Source: Paenibacillus alba
GTDB taxonomy: Bacteria > Bacillota > Bacilli > Paenibacillales > NBRC-103111
DNA: 64,000 bases
Direction of reading: 5' to 3'
NCBI RefSeq assembly: GCF_013204855.1
Contig: NZ_JABMKZ010000007.1
Coordinates: forward strand, 248,001-312,000
Made by a program: the position numbers and the translations under genes. Under the pieces are notes generated by a model, which did not search any database, had not been told where the DNA came from, and saw only the letters and a list, made by a program, of their open reading frames with translations. Of the stretch, positions 31,938-40,043 are shown in pieces (the stretch's first letter is position 1; each line of letters begins with the position of its first letter).

Positions 31938-34382
31938 CTACGGATAAAGGATGTAGATGATCGGTGTAATCCCGCTGCCTTCATAGGCTTGTATAATGGT
32001 CTGACGATAGCTATCCATGTCAGATAACGTCGCAAGCCAGAAGGTATGTGAGACTTCTTCGGATGCCAAGCCTTTATGTTTTGCCTGTTCCAGCGACGTA
32101 TATTGAAAGGGGCCCCAAGGCACGGCATGCCGTCCGACTACCGGATCAATCCAATAGGGGATTTGGAGTCCGTGAAACCATGCCAATTTCAGCGCCTGCT
32201 CGGCAAAAGATCCAGTGCCATATAGATGAATAGCCTTGTGACCGGCTTCTTTCATCTTTTGAATCGCGCTAAACAGCATTCCTTGACTGCCGAATCCATC
32301 CTGCAGCCGCAAATAGTAATGATACAAATAGAATGGATACTGCCGAGTTGCAACGCCCTGAGGCCAGTTCACGTTCAAAATCGAAGGTGCATAATTGCAG
32401 CTGTTCAAGAACGATTCGGCTCCCTGCTGGAACCATTTTTCAGCCATATCTTCACAAATCGGCGCTATATATTCGGTACCGAAATTATCCTGGTGCGTCA
32501 AATCGCCAAGTATTCGTGCTTCCAGAGGCCGTGGCATGTCCAGAACACGGTGAAGCGGTTTGCTCCACTCTTCAGGCTGCAAGGAAGAACGCAATAGATG
32601 TCCTCTTTTCAAATTCAGCAAATAAGCATAGTAGCCCTGAAAAGCGATGGCACCTCGTTGGCAAGCACCTTTCCGCCTCAGTTCATTTTCCGACCGTTTC
32701 AAAATAGCCGTGACCGGCTGAATCTTCCCGGATTCATCTTGGGCATAACGAAGGGTAGAACCGAAGTCACCCATCATCAGCTCCTCCAAAAAAGCAGGCG
32801 TTCTCGCAATCCGCTTGGCCTGAGCAGTACCGCCGCTGCCGGCGCGCAGCATATAACGGATATCCATCCCCCTGAAGCTTAATTCATCCAGTCGGTTTGA
32901 GGCGCCTACCGCAAGTAGATGTTTCATTTGCGGCTGCATGCCCGCGAGTCTGACGATTTTCTCCAACGAAGTCTGTATCGTGCCATGAAAGCCTATATCT
33001 ATCGTGACCAATTGTTCCGGTGAACCAAATTCCTGCTTCAGATAGCTGACCAAAAGCTCTCTATGCCGCTGAATCGAACAATCGATCTTCCGCTGAATAG
33101 GTTCACTTCGCAAGAAATTAGCAAGCTGATCATAGATCGTATCGCCACTTTCTCCCTTTATCTGCTTGCAAGCCTCAATTTTCTGCTGCACATAAGGGGC
33201 AAAATGCCTGCTTTCCTCACCAATCGCGAGAACTTCAAATAACTCGCCTACTCCTAATCCATGAATCCCTACTAAATTTGCCAGCTCAACCTCTCCAAAG
33301 CTCGCCATTCCGGCCAAAAGAGTCGCTTGTCTGGACACATAAATCGGCTTCACTTGCAGGGGAATTCCTCTTAGCTGAGCGGCATTTTCCAGCATCGGAG
33401 CTAACAAATAAGCTTCCCTCATGAGCGGATGGACACAATTGATTCCTTCTGCTGCACAAATATCCAAAACCCAGTCGCATAGAGATTGTAAAAAAGGGCC
33501 AATTACACTTGCTCCGAGCCTATAGAACTGCTGCTCCTGCTCCGTCGCTGCATCTATCTTGTCGGAGGCTTCCGCCAGCTTGCGCAGTGACTTCCATTCT
33601 GGAAGAACGTCGCCATGACGAACATATTCCCAGTGCTGCAAGCTTTCAAAATGCTCTGGAATGACGTTATAATGAATCGCTCTGATCCCTGCCTTGGCAG
33701 CTCCATCTATATCCGCCGCCACATTATCGCCAATGTGCAGGATACGACGACTCTCCATGTGCGGATACATCTCTTTCAATCGCGCGAATAAATGTCCGGA
33801 TGACTTGCCCTCCTGCTCTTCCGAGGAAACAAGTATCGTGTCCACAGCGGCGAGATCAAGACCTGCAGCATTCAGGATGTATCGAAGCTGGTCTGCCGAT
33901 AAGTACATATCAGATAACAAGGCAACCGGGATACCCGCGCTTTGACAAGCAGTTAACAACGATGCCACATGCGGATTCACATAGCAGACTTCGGCTTCCG
34001 TTTCTACTTCGATAAGCGCGATTCGCGCCTTGTCACAGCTGCCTTCCGGCATTTGGGCATAAATGAGCTCTAGCGTAACTTCGCCGAATCCTGTTCGTGC
34101 AAGCTGCTTTTGGCGAGCTTCGTGCTCGGCAAGAATTCGCATTGCTTTAAAAGCTTCAGCCGTAATCGAAGCCTGCAAACATCCTTGAAGGTGTGCTTTG
34201 CCAGCAACTTGAACAAATACATCCGCCGGATTCGCACAAGTCCGAAACAATAGCGTATCAAAAATATCCAAACTAAGCAGCGCAATGTCTGCGATATCGC
34301 CCATGGAGCCACCTAGACAACGGTCTTTTTTCCATAATTGAAGATCTGTCGAGCGAATGGGTGCAAACGGAATTTGCAGCAT
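31938..34382 (-). CDS. Large HAD-superfamily protein linked to glycosyltransferases
   Basis: The protein has 814 residues. An N-terminal HAD domain spans about 28-245: motif I SLDIFDTLLFR, motif II VALLSDMYLS, and motif III/IV ILHIGDNVAADIDGAAKAGI. The remaining 570 residues are less conserved; they include an aromatic-rich central part (FYRLGASVIGPFLQSLCDWV, TIDIGFHGTIQTSLEKIV) and a C-terminal segment with a Rossmann-like AIHLYGTGSFAEQALKLAW near 740. This HAD-plus-long-tail layout occurs in capsule or surface-polysaccharide loci beside glycosyltransferases. Here a GT2 gene lies divergently 86 bp away. GAAGGAGG precedes the ATG. The substrate is unknown; sugar phosphate hydrolysis or transfer is inferred. 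Confidence 0.78.
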   Translation of the reverse strand: MLQIPFAPIRSTDLQLWKKDRCLGGSMGDIADIALLSLDIFDTLLFRTCANPADVFVQVAGKAHLQGCLQASITAEAFKAMRILAEHEARQKQLARTGFGEVTLELIYAQMPEGSCDKARIALIEVETEAEVCYVNPHVASLLTACQSAGIPVALLSDMYLSADQLRYILNAAGLDLAAVDTILVSSEEQEGKSSGHLFARLKEMYPHMESRRILHIGDNVAADIDGAAKAGIRAIHYNVIPEHFESLQHWEYVRHGDVLPEWKSLRKLAEASDKIDAATEQEQQFYRLGASVIGPFLQSLCDWVLDICAAEGINCVHPLMREAYLLAPMLENAAQLRGIPLQVKPIYVSRQATLLAGMASFGEVELANLVGIHGLGVGELFEVLAIGEESRHFAPYVQQKIEACKQIKGESGDTIYDQLANFLRSEPIQRKIDCSIQRHRELLVSYLKQEFGSPEQLVTIDIGFHGTIQTSLEKIVRLAGMQPQMKHLLAVGASNRLDELSFRGMDIRYMLRAGSGGTAQAKRIARTPAFLEELMMGDFGSTLRYAQDESGKIQPVTAILKRSENELRRKGACQRGAIAFQGYYAYLLNLKRGHLLRSSLQPEEWSKPLHRVLDMPRPLEARILGDLTHQDNFGTEYIAPICEDMAEKWFQQGAESFLNSCNYAPSILNVNWPQGVATRQYPFYLYHYYLRLQDGFGSQGMLFSAIQKMKEAGHKAIHLYGTGSFAEQALKLAWFHGLQIPYWIDPVVGRHAVPWGPFQYTSLEQAKHKGLASEEVSHTFWLATLSDMDSYRQTIIQAYEGSGITPIIYILYP

Positions 34383-34468
34383 CAGGTGCCTCCTTCACGG
34401 ATTCATTTGAGTAATAGGACTAACTTGAGGTAAGCTTAATCTATGATAAAACGGAGGTGCGCTTATTT

Positions 34469-35284
34469 ATGTCAGACCAACCCTTGGTGTCCATCATTAT
34501 TCCAACGTATAACCGCCGGATCGAGCTGGCTGAACTCGCAGAATCATTATACCGCCAAACTTACAAAAACTTACAAATCATCGTCGTGAACGATTGCGGA
34601 CCTTCGGTTGATTTCATTCAGGACTTGTATCCTGAGCTGGCCATCCAGATCATTGATATGCCGGAGAACTTAAAGCATGTCCATGCCCGCAATCGCGGCC
34701 TGCTGGAAGTGAAAGGCGACTATATCATGCTTTGCGATGATGATGATTTGCTGCTCCCTATTCATATTGAGCGTATGCTGCAAGAGATTCAAGGCTTCGA
34801 CCTTGTTTACCCGGATGTCGAAATTTTCCATTATGATTATGAAAATAATACACGGTTAATCACGGATCGTTTCGTCTTTGCCTATGAATTTGATGTGGCG
34901 GCGATGCGTAGATTCTCAACTTTCTTCTCCTCCGGCTGTCTATTCCGCCCTGAGGTTATCGCCGCTTTGGGACCTTTTGACACGGACGTCTTTCATTACT
35001 GGGATTGGGATTTCTTCTTGCGGGCCGCTGAGCAGTTCCGTGTGAAACGGGCGCCGATTGCCAGTGCGCTTTATGCTTTTGCGCAGCAAGGAGACAGCAA
35101 TATGTCTGGTCAATTAGACAATATGCGTCCTTATCTGGACATGCTGTCCGAGAAGCATCAGCTTGGTGAGCTGCCGACCAAAAATTTCTTCCTCCTGCTA
35201 GAAGAACCGGAAGTCAAAGCGCGGCAAGCTTCAACAGAACTAATTTGGGACGGCCAACCGATTCGTTCTCGCCTAGCCAAATAA
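34469..35284 (+). CDS. Family 2 glycosyltransferase
   Basis: The protein has 271 residues. PLVSIIIPTYNRRIELAELA (residues 5-24) starts a GT-A fold; VNDCGP is the first nucleotide-sugar contact, HARNRGLLEVKGDYIMLCDD followed by DD contains the DXD-type metal site, and HYWDWDFFLRAAE is the acceptor-side acid motif. No membrane helix is seen, so it works in the cytoplasm, presumably on a surface glycan or protein. ATG 34469 follows GGAGGTG; the longer frame from 34457 would start inside that ribosome binding site. It is divergent from the HAD gene and its 3' end overlaps the convergent AraC gene by 12 bp. Confidence 0.9.
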   Translation: MSDQPLVSIIIPTYNRRIELAELAESLYRQTYKNLQIIVVNDCGPSVDFIQDLYPELAIQIIDMPENLKHVHARNRGLLEVKGDYIMLCDDDDLLLPIHIERMLQEIQGFDLVYPDVEIFHYDYENNTRLITDRFVFAYEFDVAAMRRFSTFFSSGCLFRPEVIAALGPFDTDVFHYWDWDFFLRAAEQFRVKRAPIASALYAFAQQGDSNMSGQLDNMRPYLDMLSEKHQLGELPTKNFFLLLEEPEVKARQASTELIWDGQPIRSRLAK

Positions 35285-36118
35285 GCCTTTGACATACAAG
35301 CTGCGAAATTCGCTGGGTGTCATCCCTTCATGCTCTTGGAAACGCTGATTGAAATAGCTTGCACTGGCATAACCCGCTTCATTGGCGATTTCTTTGATGG
35401 ACAAATGCTCTTTTTCAATCAAACGCTGCTTCGCGAATTGAATGCGGCATAGTGTAATGAAAGAGAGCGGCGTCATCGACATCGCTTTGCGAAACAATTT
35501 GCAGAAATAATATGTGCTTACGCCTGTGAGCTCCGCCCATTCCTCCAGAGTGAACGGTTCGCAGGCTTTTTGCTGCATATTGGGCAGGATCGCAAGGATG
35601 CGATCTACAGAATCTATCCCGCGATTTCCGGTCAAAGGAGCAGCATAGCTCATGAATTCGCTCAAAATCTTGTAGGTTAACGTAGACAAATTCGTTGATC
35701 GAAGAATCCCCATGGTCTCCGCTTCCAGCAGCAGCTCGTGGAACGCCTCTTCAAGCTCATTCATTCTTTTTAACGACCACAGCACTCGGAAAAAGCCTTT
35801 TTCCAACAAAAATTCTTTGAGATAGCTCCCATAAAAGTGGACAAACCGCACAGCCCAAGGATCTTCCTTCGATGCATAATACTTTTGTTCCTGAAACGGA
35901 AAAAACAGAAAGGCATCGCCTTTTTGCAGGACATGCTGCTCACCGTCTATTTCCACATATCCTTTGCCTGACAAAACAAAATGAATGCTGAAGGACTCGC
36001 ATAGCCCCTCAGGTCGATAAACCGTATGCGTCTGCAAATCATAATACCAGCCTACGGATTCTGGAAAAATAAAATAAGACGATTGCTGCAATTTCGGCAG
36101 CATGACTTGTCTTTGCAT
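35273..36118 (-). CDS. AraC-family transcriptional regulator with cupin sensor domain
   Basis: The protein has 281 residues. Residues 10-100 form an AraC-type cupin (SIHFVLSGKGYVEIDGEQHV, LQKGDAFLFFPFQEQKYYAS) that would bind a sugar. Residues 178-275 form the double helix-turn-helix domain (FTLEEWAELTGVSTYYFCKL, LSIKEIANEAGYASASYFNQ, EHEGMTPSEFR). It is divergent from the Gfo/Idh/MocA and aldo/keto reductase genes, 133 bp away, and probably regulates them. The AT-rich gap holds the likely operators. Confidence 0.92.
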   Translation of the reverse strand: MQRQVMLPKLQQSSYFIFPESVGWYYDLQTHTVYRPEGLCESFSIHFVLSGKGYVEIDGEQHVLQKGDAFLFFPFQEQKYYASKEDPWAVRFVHFYGSYLKEFLLEKGFFRVLWSLKRMNELEEAFHELLLEAETMGILRSTNLSTLTYKILSEFMSYAAPLTGNRGIDSVDRILAILPNMQQKACEPFTLEEWAELTGVSTYYFCKLFRKAMSMTPLSFITLCRIQFAKQRLIEKEHLSIKEIANEAGYASASYFNQRFQEHEGMTPSEFRSLYVKGLFG

Positions 36119-36251
36119 CTTTCAGCCTCCTCGTCTGAGAACAATATTCCGATAGTCTGAGCAATATATTATCATATTCATTTTAAATAACTCGTTTTAT
36201 AATAACAATATAACGCTATTAAATTATTTTCACTAAAGGAGATACGCCGTC

Positions 36252-37247
36252 ATGACAAAGCTTCGTTGGGGAATTCTGGGGTGTGCCAATATTGCGATAA
36301 GAGCATGTATCCCTGGAATTAAACAGTCTCAAACAGGAATTGTAAGCGCTATTGCCAGCCGCAGTTTGCAGAAGTCGCAAGAGAAAGCTGCCGAACTCGA
36401 CATTCCTACAGCCTACGGCAGTTACGAAGAATTAATTGAAGATCCGAATATTGATGCCATCTACATACCTTTGCCGAACCATCTGCATAAAGAATGGACC
36501 ATTCGCGCGATGCAGGCAGGCAAGCATGTGCTTTGCGAGAAACCGGCTGCCCTGACTGCCGAAGAAGTGCAAGAAATGGTAACTGCTAGTGAACAAGCAG
36601 GTGTCCAGTTTGCCGAAGCTTTCATGTATCGGCACCACCCTCGTTACGTGCGAATCCAAGAAATTATTGCCTCTGGGGAGATCGGTGACATTCGAGGCAT
36701 TCATGGCGCTTTTACGTTCAGCAATCCCGGCGACAGCAAAAATGTCCGCTACGTTCGCGAATGGGGCGGCGGTTCCGTCTATGACGTTGGATGCTACCCG
36801 CTTAGCGCAGCCAGAATGATTCTGGGCAGAGAGCCAGAAGCTGTAACGACCCATGCTTTCTTCTCTCCGGAGCACGATGATGTCGATATGATGATGTCCG
36901 GTTTAGTTGAATTCAGCGGCAATGTCGCTTTAACTTTTGACTGCGGCATGTGGGCAGGATTCCGCAACACGCTAGAAATCGTAGGCGCCGTCGGCCGCAT
37001 TGAAGTTCCTTCTGCTTTCGTGACGCCAACGGAGGAATCCGGGAATTTCATCGTGCATGTCGGCAATGAACGCCGGGTAGAAACGGTTCCCTTCCTCAAT
37101 CAATATGCGCTGCAGGCGGATGACTTGGCTTATGCCGCATGGGGTGAGAAACCGGCGCGCTTCCCTGCAAGCGATGCGGTCAGCAATATGAAAGTGATTG
37201 ACGCTTGTCTGAAATCAGCCAGAGAGCGTTCACGGGTTGTCCTTTAA
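36252..37247 (+). CDS. Gfo/Idh/MocA-family sugar oxidoreductase
   Basis: The protein has 331 residues. The NAD(P)-binding Rossmann domain (1-120) starts KLRWGILGCANIAIRACIPG, and the family's Glu-Lys-Pro triad is in HVLCEKPAAL near 93-102; the catalytic-domain signature GGGSVYDVGCYPLSAARMIL follows near 173. Such enzymes oxidise or reduce hydroxyl groups of sugars, sugar acids or inositols. TAAAGGAGA supports the ATG. The next gene, 32 bp downstream, is an aldo/keto reductase, so the two likely act on the same sugar under the divergent AraC regulator. Confidence 0.93.
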   Translation: MTKLRWGILGCANIAIRACIPGIKQSQTGIVSAIASRSLQKSQEKAAELDIPTAYGSYEELIEDPNIDAIYIPLPNHLHKEWTIRAMQAGKHVLCEKPAALTAEEVQEMVTASEQAGVQFAEAFMYRHHPRYVRIQEIIASGEIGDIRGIHGAFTFSNPGDSKNVRYVREWGGGSVYDVGCYPLSAARMILGREPEAVTTHAFFSPEHDDVDMMMSGLVEFSGNVALTFDCGMWAGFRNTLEIVGAVGRIEVPSAFVTPTEESGNFIVHVGNERRVETVPFLNQYALQADDLAYAAWGEKPARFPASDAVSNMKVIDACLKSARERSRVVL

Positions 37248-37279
37248 CATTCATAATAGAAAGCGTGGGGATGTAGACA

Positions 37280-38218
37280 ATGAAGCACATTCAAATTAAA
37301 GGCTTAGATAAACCTGTCTCTACATTAGTGATGGGTTCGGATTTCTTTCGCTTGGATAATCCGGATGAAGTCAGCGAAATCCTTGGACACTATCTGGCAA
37401 TCGGAGGCAATACGATCGACTCAGCATTCATTTATTGTGGAGGACAAAGCGAGCAAGCGATTGGCATTTGGCTCGATAAGATGGGCAATCGGGATACGAT
37501 GAACATCTTCACCAAAGGCGCCCATCATGATCAGAACGGCCCTCGCGTGAATGCGGAAGCGATTCGCAGCGACTTGTTCACGAGTCTGGAGCGGCTTCGC
37601 ACCGACTATATTGACCTGTATGCTCTGCACCGCGATGATCCGGCTATACCGGTCGGCGCAATTCTCGAAGCTTTGAATGAACATGTGGAAGCTGGCCGCA
37701 TTCGCGCTTTTGGCGGCTCCAACTGGACGCATGAACGCTTGCAGGAAGCTGCCGAGTATGCCGAGAAGCATGGTCTCATCGGCTTCAGCTTCAGCAGCCC
37801 CAACCTAAGCCTCGCTAAGGCCAACGAGCCTTTCTGGGCCGGCTGCGTCTCAGTCGACGAGCAAGCGCTGCGCTGGTACGAAGCCAAGCAGCTTCCGCTG
37901 CTCTCTTGGTCTTCGCAGGCGCGCGGCTTCTTCACCGGGCGTTTCTCGCCGGAGAACCGCGACAATGCCGACCTCGTCCGCGTCTTCTACAGCGACGAGA
38001 ACTGGACGCGGCTGCGCCGTGCGGAACAGCTGGCGCAGGAGAAAGGCGTAAGCGCGATCCAGATCGCGCTCGCCTACGTGCTGAGCCAGCCGTTCCCGGC
38101 ATGCGCGCTCATCGGCCCGCGCAGCGAAGCCGAAATGCGCTCATGCCGCGATGGCGCGGAGCTCGTGCTGACTCCGCAGGAGCTGGCATGGCTTGATCTG
38201 ACCGCAGCTACTGTGTAG
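37280..38218 (+). CDS. Aldo/keto reductase
   Basis: The protein has 312 residues with the AKR TIM barrel. The catalytic tetrad is recognisable as Asp in NTIDSAFIY, Tyr in the same strand, Lys in NIFTKGAHH and His in LYALHRDDP. The coenzyme loop RSEAEMRSCRDG near the end binds NADPH. The first strands (KGLDKPVSTLVMGSDFF) lack the usual GLG start but align well. GC content climbs strongly in its 3' half (from about 37800), unlike its 5' half, which suggests a mosaic origin or strong codon bias there. A perfect terminator follows 90 bp downstream. Confidence 0.92.
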   Translation: MKHIQIKGLDKPVSTLVMGSDFFRLDNPDEVSEILGHYLAIGGNTIDSAFIYCGGQSEQAIGIWLDKMGNRDTMNIFTKGAHHDQNGPRVNAEAIRSDLFTSLERLRTDYIDLYALHRDDPAIPVGAILEALNEHVEAGRIRAFGGSNWTHERLQEAAEYAEKHGLIGFSFSSPNLSLAKANEPFWAGCVSVDEQALRWYEAKQLPLLSWSSQARGFFTGRFSPENRDNADLVRVFYSDENWTRLRRAEQLAQEKGVSAIQIALAYVLSQPFPACALIGPRSEAEMRSCRDGAELVLTPQELAWLDLTAATV

Positions 38219-38308
38219 CTGCTTGGCATTGTGCGGCCAGTTGAGGCCGCAGATGCTAGGAATACCTCGGCCGCAATTGCTGGCCGCCTTGTGTACTAAA
38301 GCAGATTC

Positions 38309-38356
38309 AGGCGAATTTTCATTCAATGTTGAATGAAAATTCGCCTTATTTTTTTG
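38309..38356 (+). terminator. Intrinsic terminator
   Basis: AGGCGAATTTTCATTCA pairs perfectly with TGAATGAAAATTCGCCT (loop ATGT), followed by a T-rich tail TATTTTTTTG. It ends the oxidoreductase operon. Confidence 0.95.
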
Positions 38357-38395
38357 ATATTGACGGTGAATGTGGCATTCGCGGGGATACTGCTT

Positions 38396-38634
38396 GCTTC
38401 GCGCTTTGAGACTGCGTTTTTGGCAGGCTCAAAGCGGGGGCGCTGCTTTTACTCCTCTGAGCCGGCCTTTTTCGTAGGCTCAACTGGCTTTCGCGCGGAT
38501 TCTGCCTGTTTCGCGCGCTGAGACTGCCTTTTTGGCAGGCTCACAGCGGGTTCGATGCTTTGCCTCCTCTGAGTCTGCCTTTTTCGCAGGCTCAGCTGGC
38601 TTTCGCGCGGATTCAGCCTGCTTCGCGCGCTGAG
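38396..38634. repeat. Tandem array, 112-bp unit, 2.1 copies, built of T5-loop hairpins
   Basis: Units start at 38396, 38508 and (partial) 38620, each opening with G(C/T)TTCGCGC. Each unit carries two hairpins of the type TGAGACTGCC-TTTTT-GGCAGGCTCA and TGAGTCTGCC-TTTTT-CGCAGGCTCA. The period is not a multiple of three, so the short open frames across the array are not genes. The array fills most of the 606-bp gap before the DeoR gene. Confidence 0.85.
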
Positions 38635-38824
38635 TTCCTTATATACCGCCACTGACAATTCCACTCTTTCTTCGACACCGCCCAATAGACGGTTGATCCA
38701 TCGCCATGATAAGATAGAAGAAAGCGTTACCTTATACGAATGGATATAATGGATATCTACCTAGCCTTATGGGCTTATTCAGATAGAAGAAGGCTTTCCT
38801 GAAGGAAAGCGTTAAGGAGGTCCC

Positions 38825-39580
38825 ATGGGAAAGACAGATGTTCGCCGAGATGCCATCATGCAAGCCATTAAAGATAAGGGCTCCATTGCCTTGACCGATA
38901 TCGTACAGCAGTTCGCTGTATCGGAAGCCACAGCTCGAAGGGACCTTGAGATCCTGGAGCAGGAGAAACGCTGCATTCGCACATTTGGCGGTGCTGTCCT
39001 AGAAAGCTTGAAGGTCGAAGTTCCCTTTTTTAACAAAATGGACCTCTTCACCGAAGAGAAGAAAGAAATCGCTGACAAAGCGCTGCGCTACATTGAAGAT
39101 GGCGACATCATCGGTTTAACAGGTGGCACAACAACAACCTTCATCGCCAAAAAGCTGAATCAGTTCAAGAACCTGACCGTCATCACCAATGCGGTGAATA
39201 TCGCCTATGAATTAATCGGCACCCAAGGCCTGCAGCTGATCCTAACGGGAGGGGTCATTCGTACCCAAACCTTTGAGCTTTCAGGGCCACTCGCCAATGC
39301 GACACTGGAAAACTTGAGTATTCGCAAAACCTTCATGGGTGTAGACGGCATTTCATTATCTCGTGGCATGATGATTTATAACGAGCTCGAAGCCGAGACC
39401 AATCGGCGCATGATGAAGCAATCCATGGAAACCTACCTCGTTGCCGATCATTCCAAATTCAGCCGCAGCTCGCTGTTCGTTATTGGTGAAGTCCAAGAAA
39501 CCATCGGCATTATCAGCGATTCCAAAATCACCCCAGAAATGAAGCATGCTTTTAAGGAAGCCGGAGCTCCTTTTCTATAG
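38825..39580 (+). CDS. DeoR-family transcriptional regulator
   Basis: The protein has 251 residues. The N-terminal winged helix (5-60) reads RRDAIMQAIKDKGSIALTDI and VSEATARRDLEILEQEKRCI; the DeoR sensor domain (75-235) has the sugar-phosphate loop IGLTGGTTTTFIA, then LILTGGVIR and FMGVDGIS. Such proteins usually repress sugar catabolism genes and respond to phosphorylated sugars. TAAGGAGG precedes the ATG. No obvious target operon follows; a terminator lies 20 bp past the stop. The upstream 38715-38815 region has a repeated GATAGAAGAA (38708 and 38783), a possible operator. Confidence 0.93.
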   Translation: MGKTDVRRDAIMQAIKDKGSIALTDIVQQFAVSEATARRDLEILEQEKRCIRTFGGAVLESLKVEVPFFNKMDLFTEEKKEIADKALRYIEDGDIIGLTGGTTTTFIAKKLNQFKNLTVITNAVNIAYELIGTQGLQLILTGGVIRTQTFELSGPLANATLENLSIRKTFMGVDGISLSRGMMIYNELEAETNRRMMKQSMETYLVADHSKFSRSSLFVIGEVQETIGIISDSKITPEMKHAFKEAGAPFL

Positions 39581-39596
39581 GCTTCAGACGAAAACC

Positions 39597-39641
39597 AAAA
39601 AGTCCACTCCATTTTCAATTGAAAATAGGGTGGACTTTTGT
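39597..39641 (+). terminator. Intrinsic terminator
   Basis: AAAAGTCCACTCCATTTTC and GAAAATAGGGTGGACTTTT form a long stem around AATT, with T-rich ends in both directions. Confidence 0.9.
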
Positions 39642-39675
39642 GTTGGTGAAGCAATAAAGATAAGTGAGTGAATGC

Positions 39676-39920
39676 GAGTTGAAACGAAACTCAGGTACGC
39701 TTTTACAGATACATGAGTGAAAACGAGTTGAAACGGAACTCAGGTATGCTATTTGCAGATAAATGAGGCAAAACGAGTTGAAACGGAACTATGGTACGCT
39801 AAATGCTCATTTAAACGCACTTTCTATGTGAATGTAGACAAATAGCGGATCACAGTTCCCTTTGCCAGTTAAAATGAAGCATTTTAGCGATAATAGCGTA
39901 CTCTAGTTCCCTTTCAATTG
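39676..39920. repeat. GGAACT...CGCTA repeat cluster: three direct and two inverted copies
   Basis: Direct copies start at 39676, 39725 and 39775 (spacing 49-50 bp) around the core GAAACGGAACTCAGGTACGC. Inverted copies lie at 39841-39863 (AATAGCGGATCACAGTTCCC) and 39890-39920 (ATAGCGTACTCTAGTTCCC). The same family occurs at 21582-21723. The cluster occupies the convergent gap between the DeoR and MFS genes; nothing else is seen there. Confidence 0.85.
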
Positions 39921-40043
39921 AAAGCTATGAAGCTCAGACTATTCCGCTTCTCGAATCTGCACTTAAAAGGGTTTTCTCGAGGGACCACCCGGTTATCCGC
40001 ACGCACCACGCACGGCCATCGGCCCCTCCAAACATTAACCACC

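Noticed and set aside
38333..38685. Short open frames over the 112-bp array, one with an apparent signal-like start
   Set aside because: The repeat period is not a multiple of three and no ribosome binding site is present; the frames are by-products of hairpin repeats.
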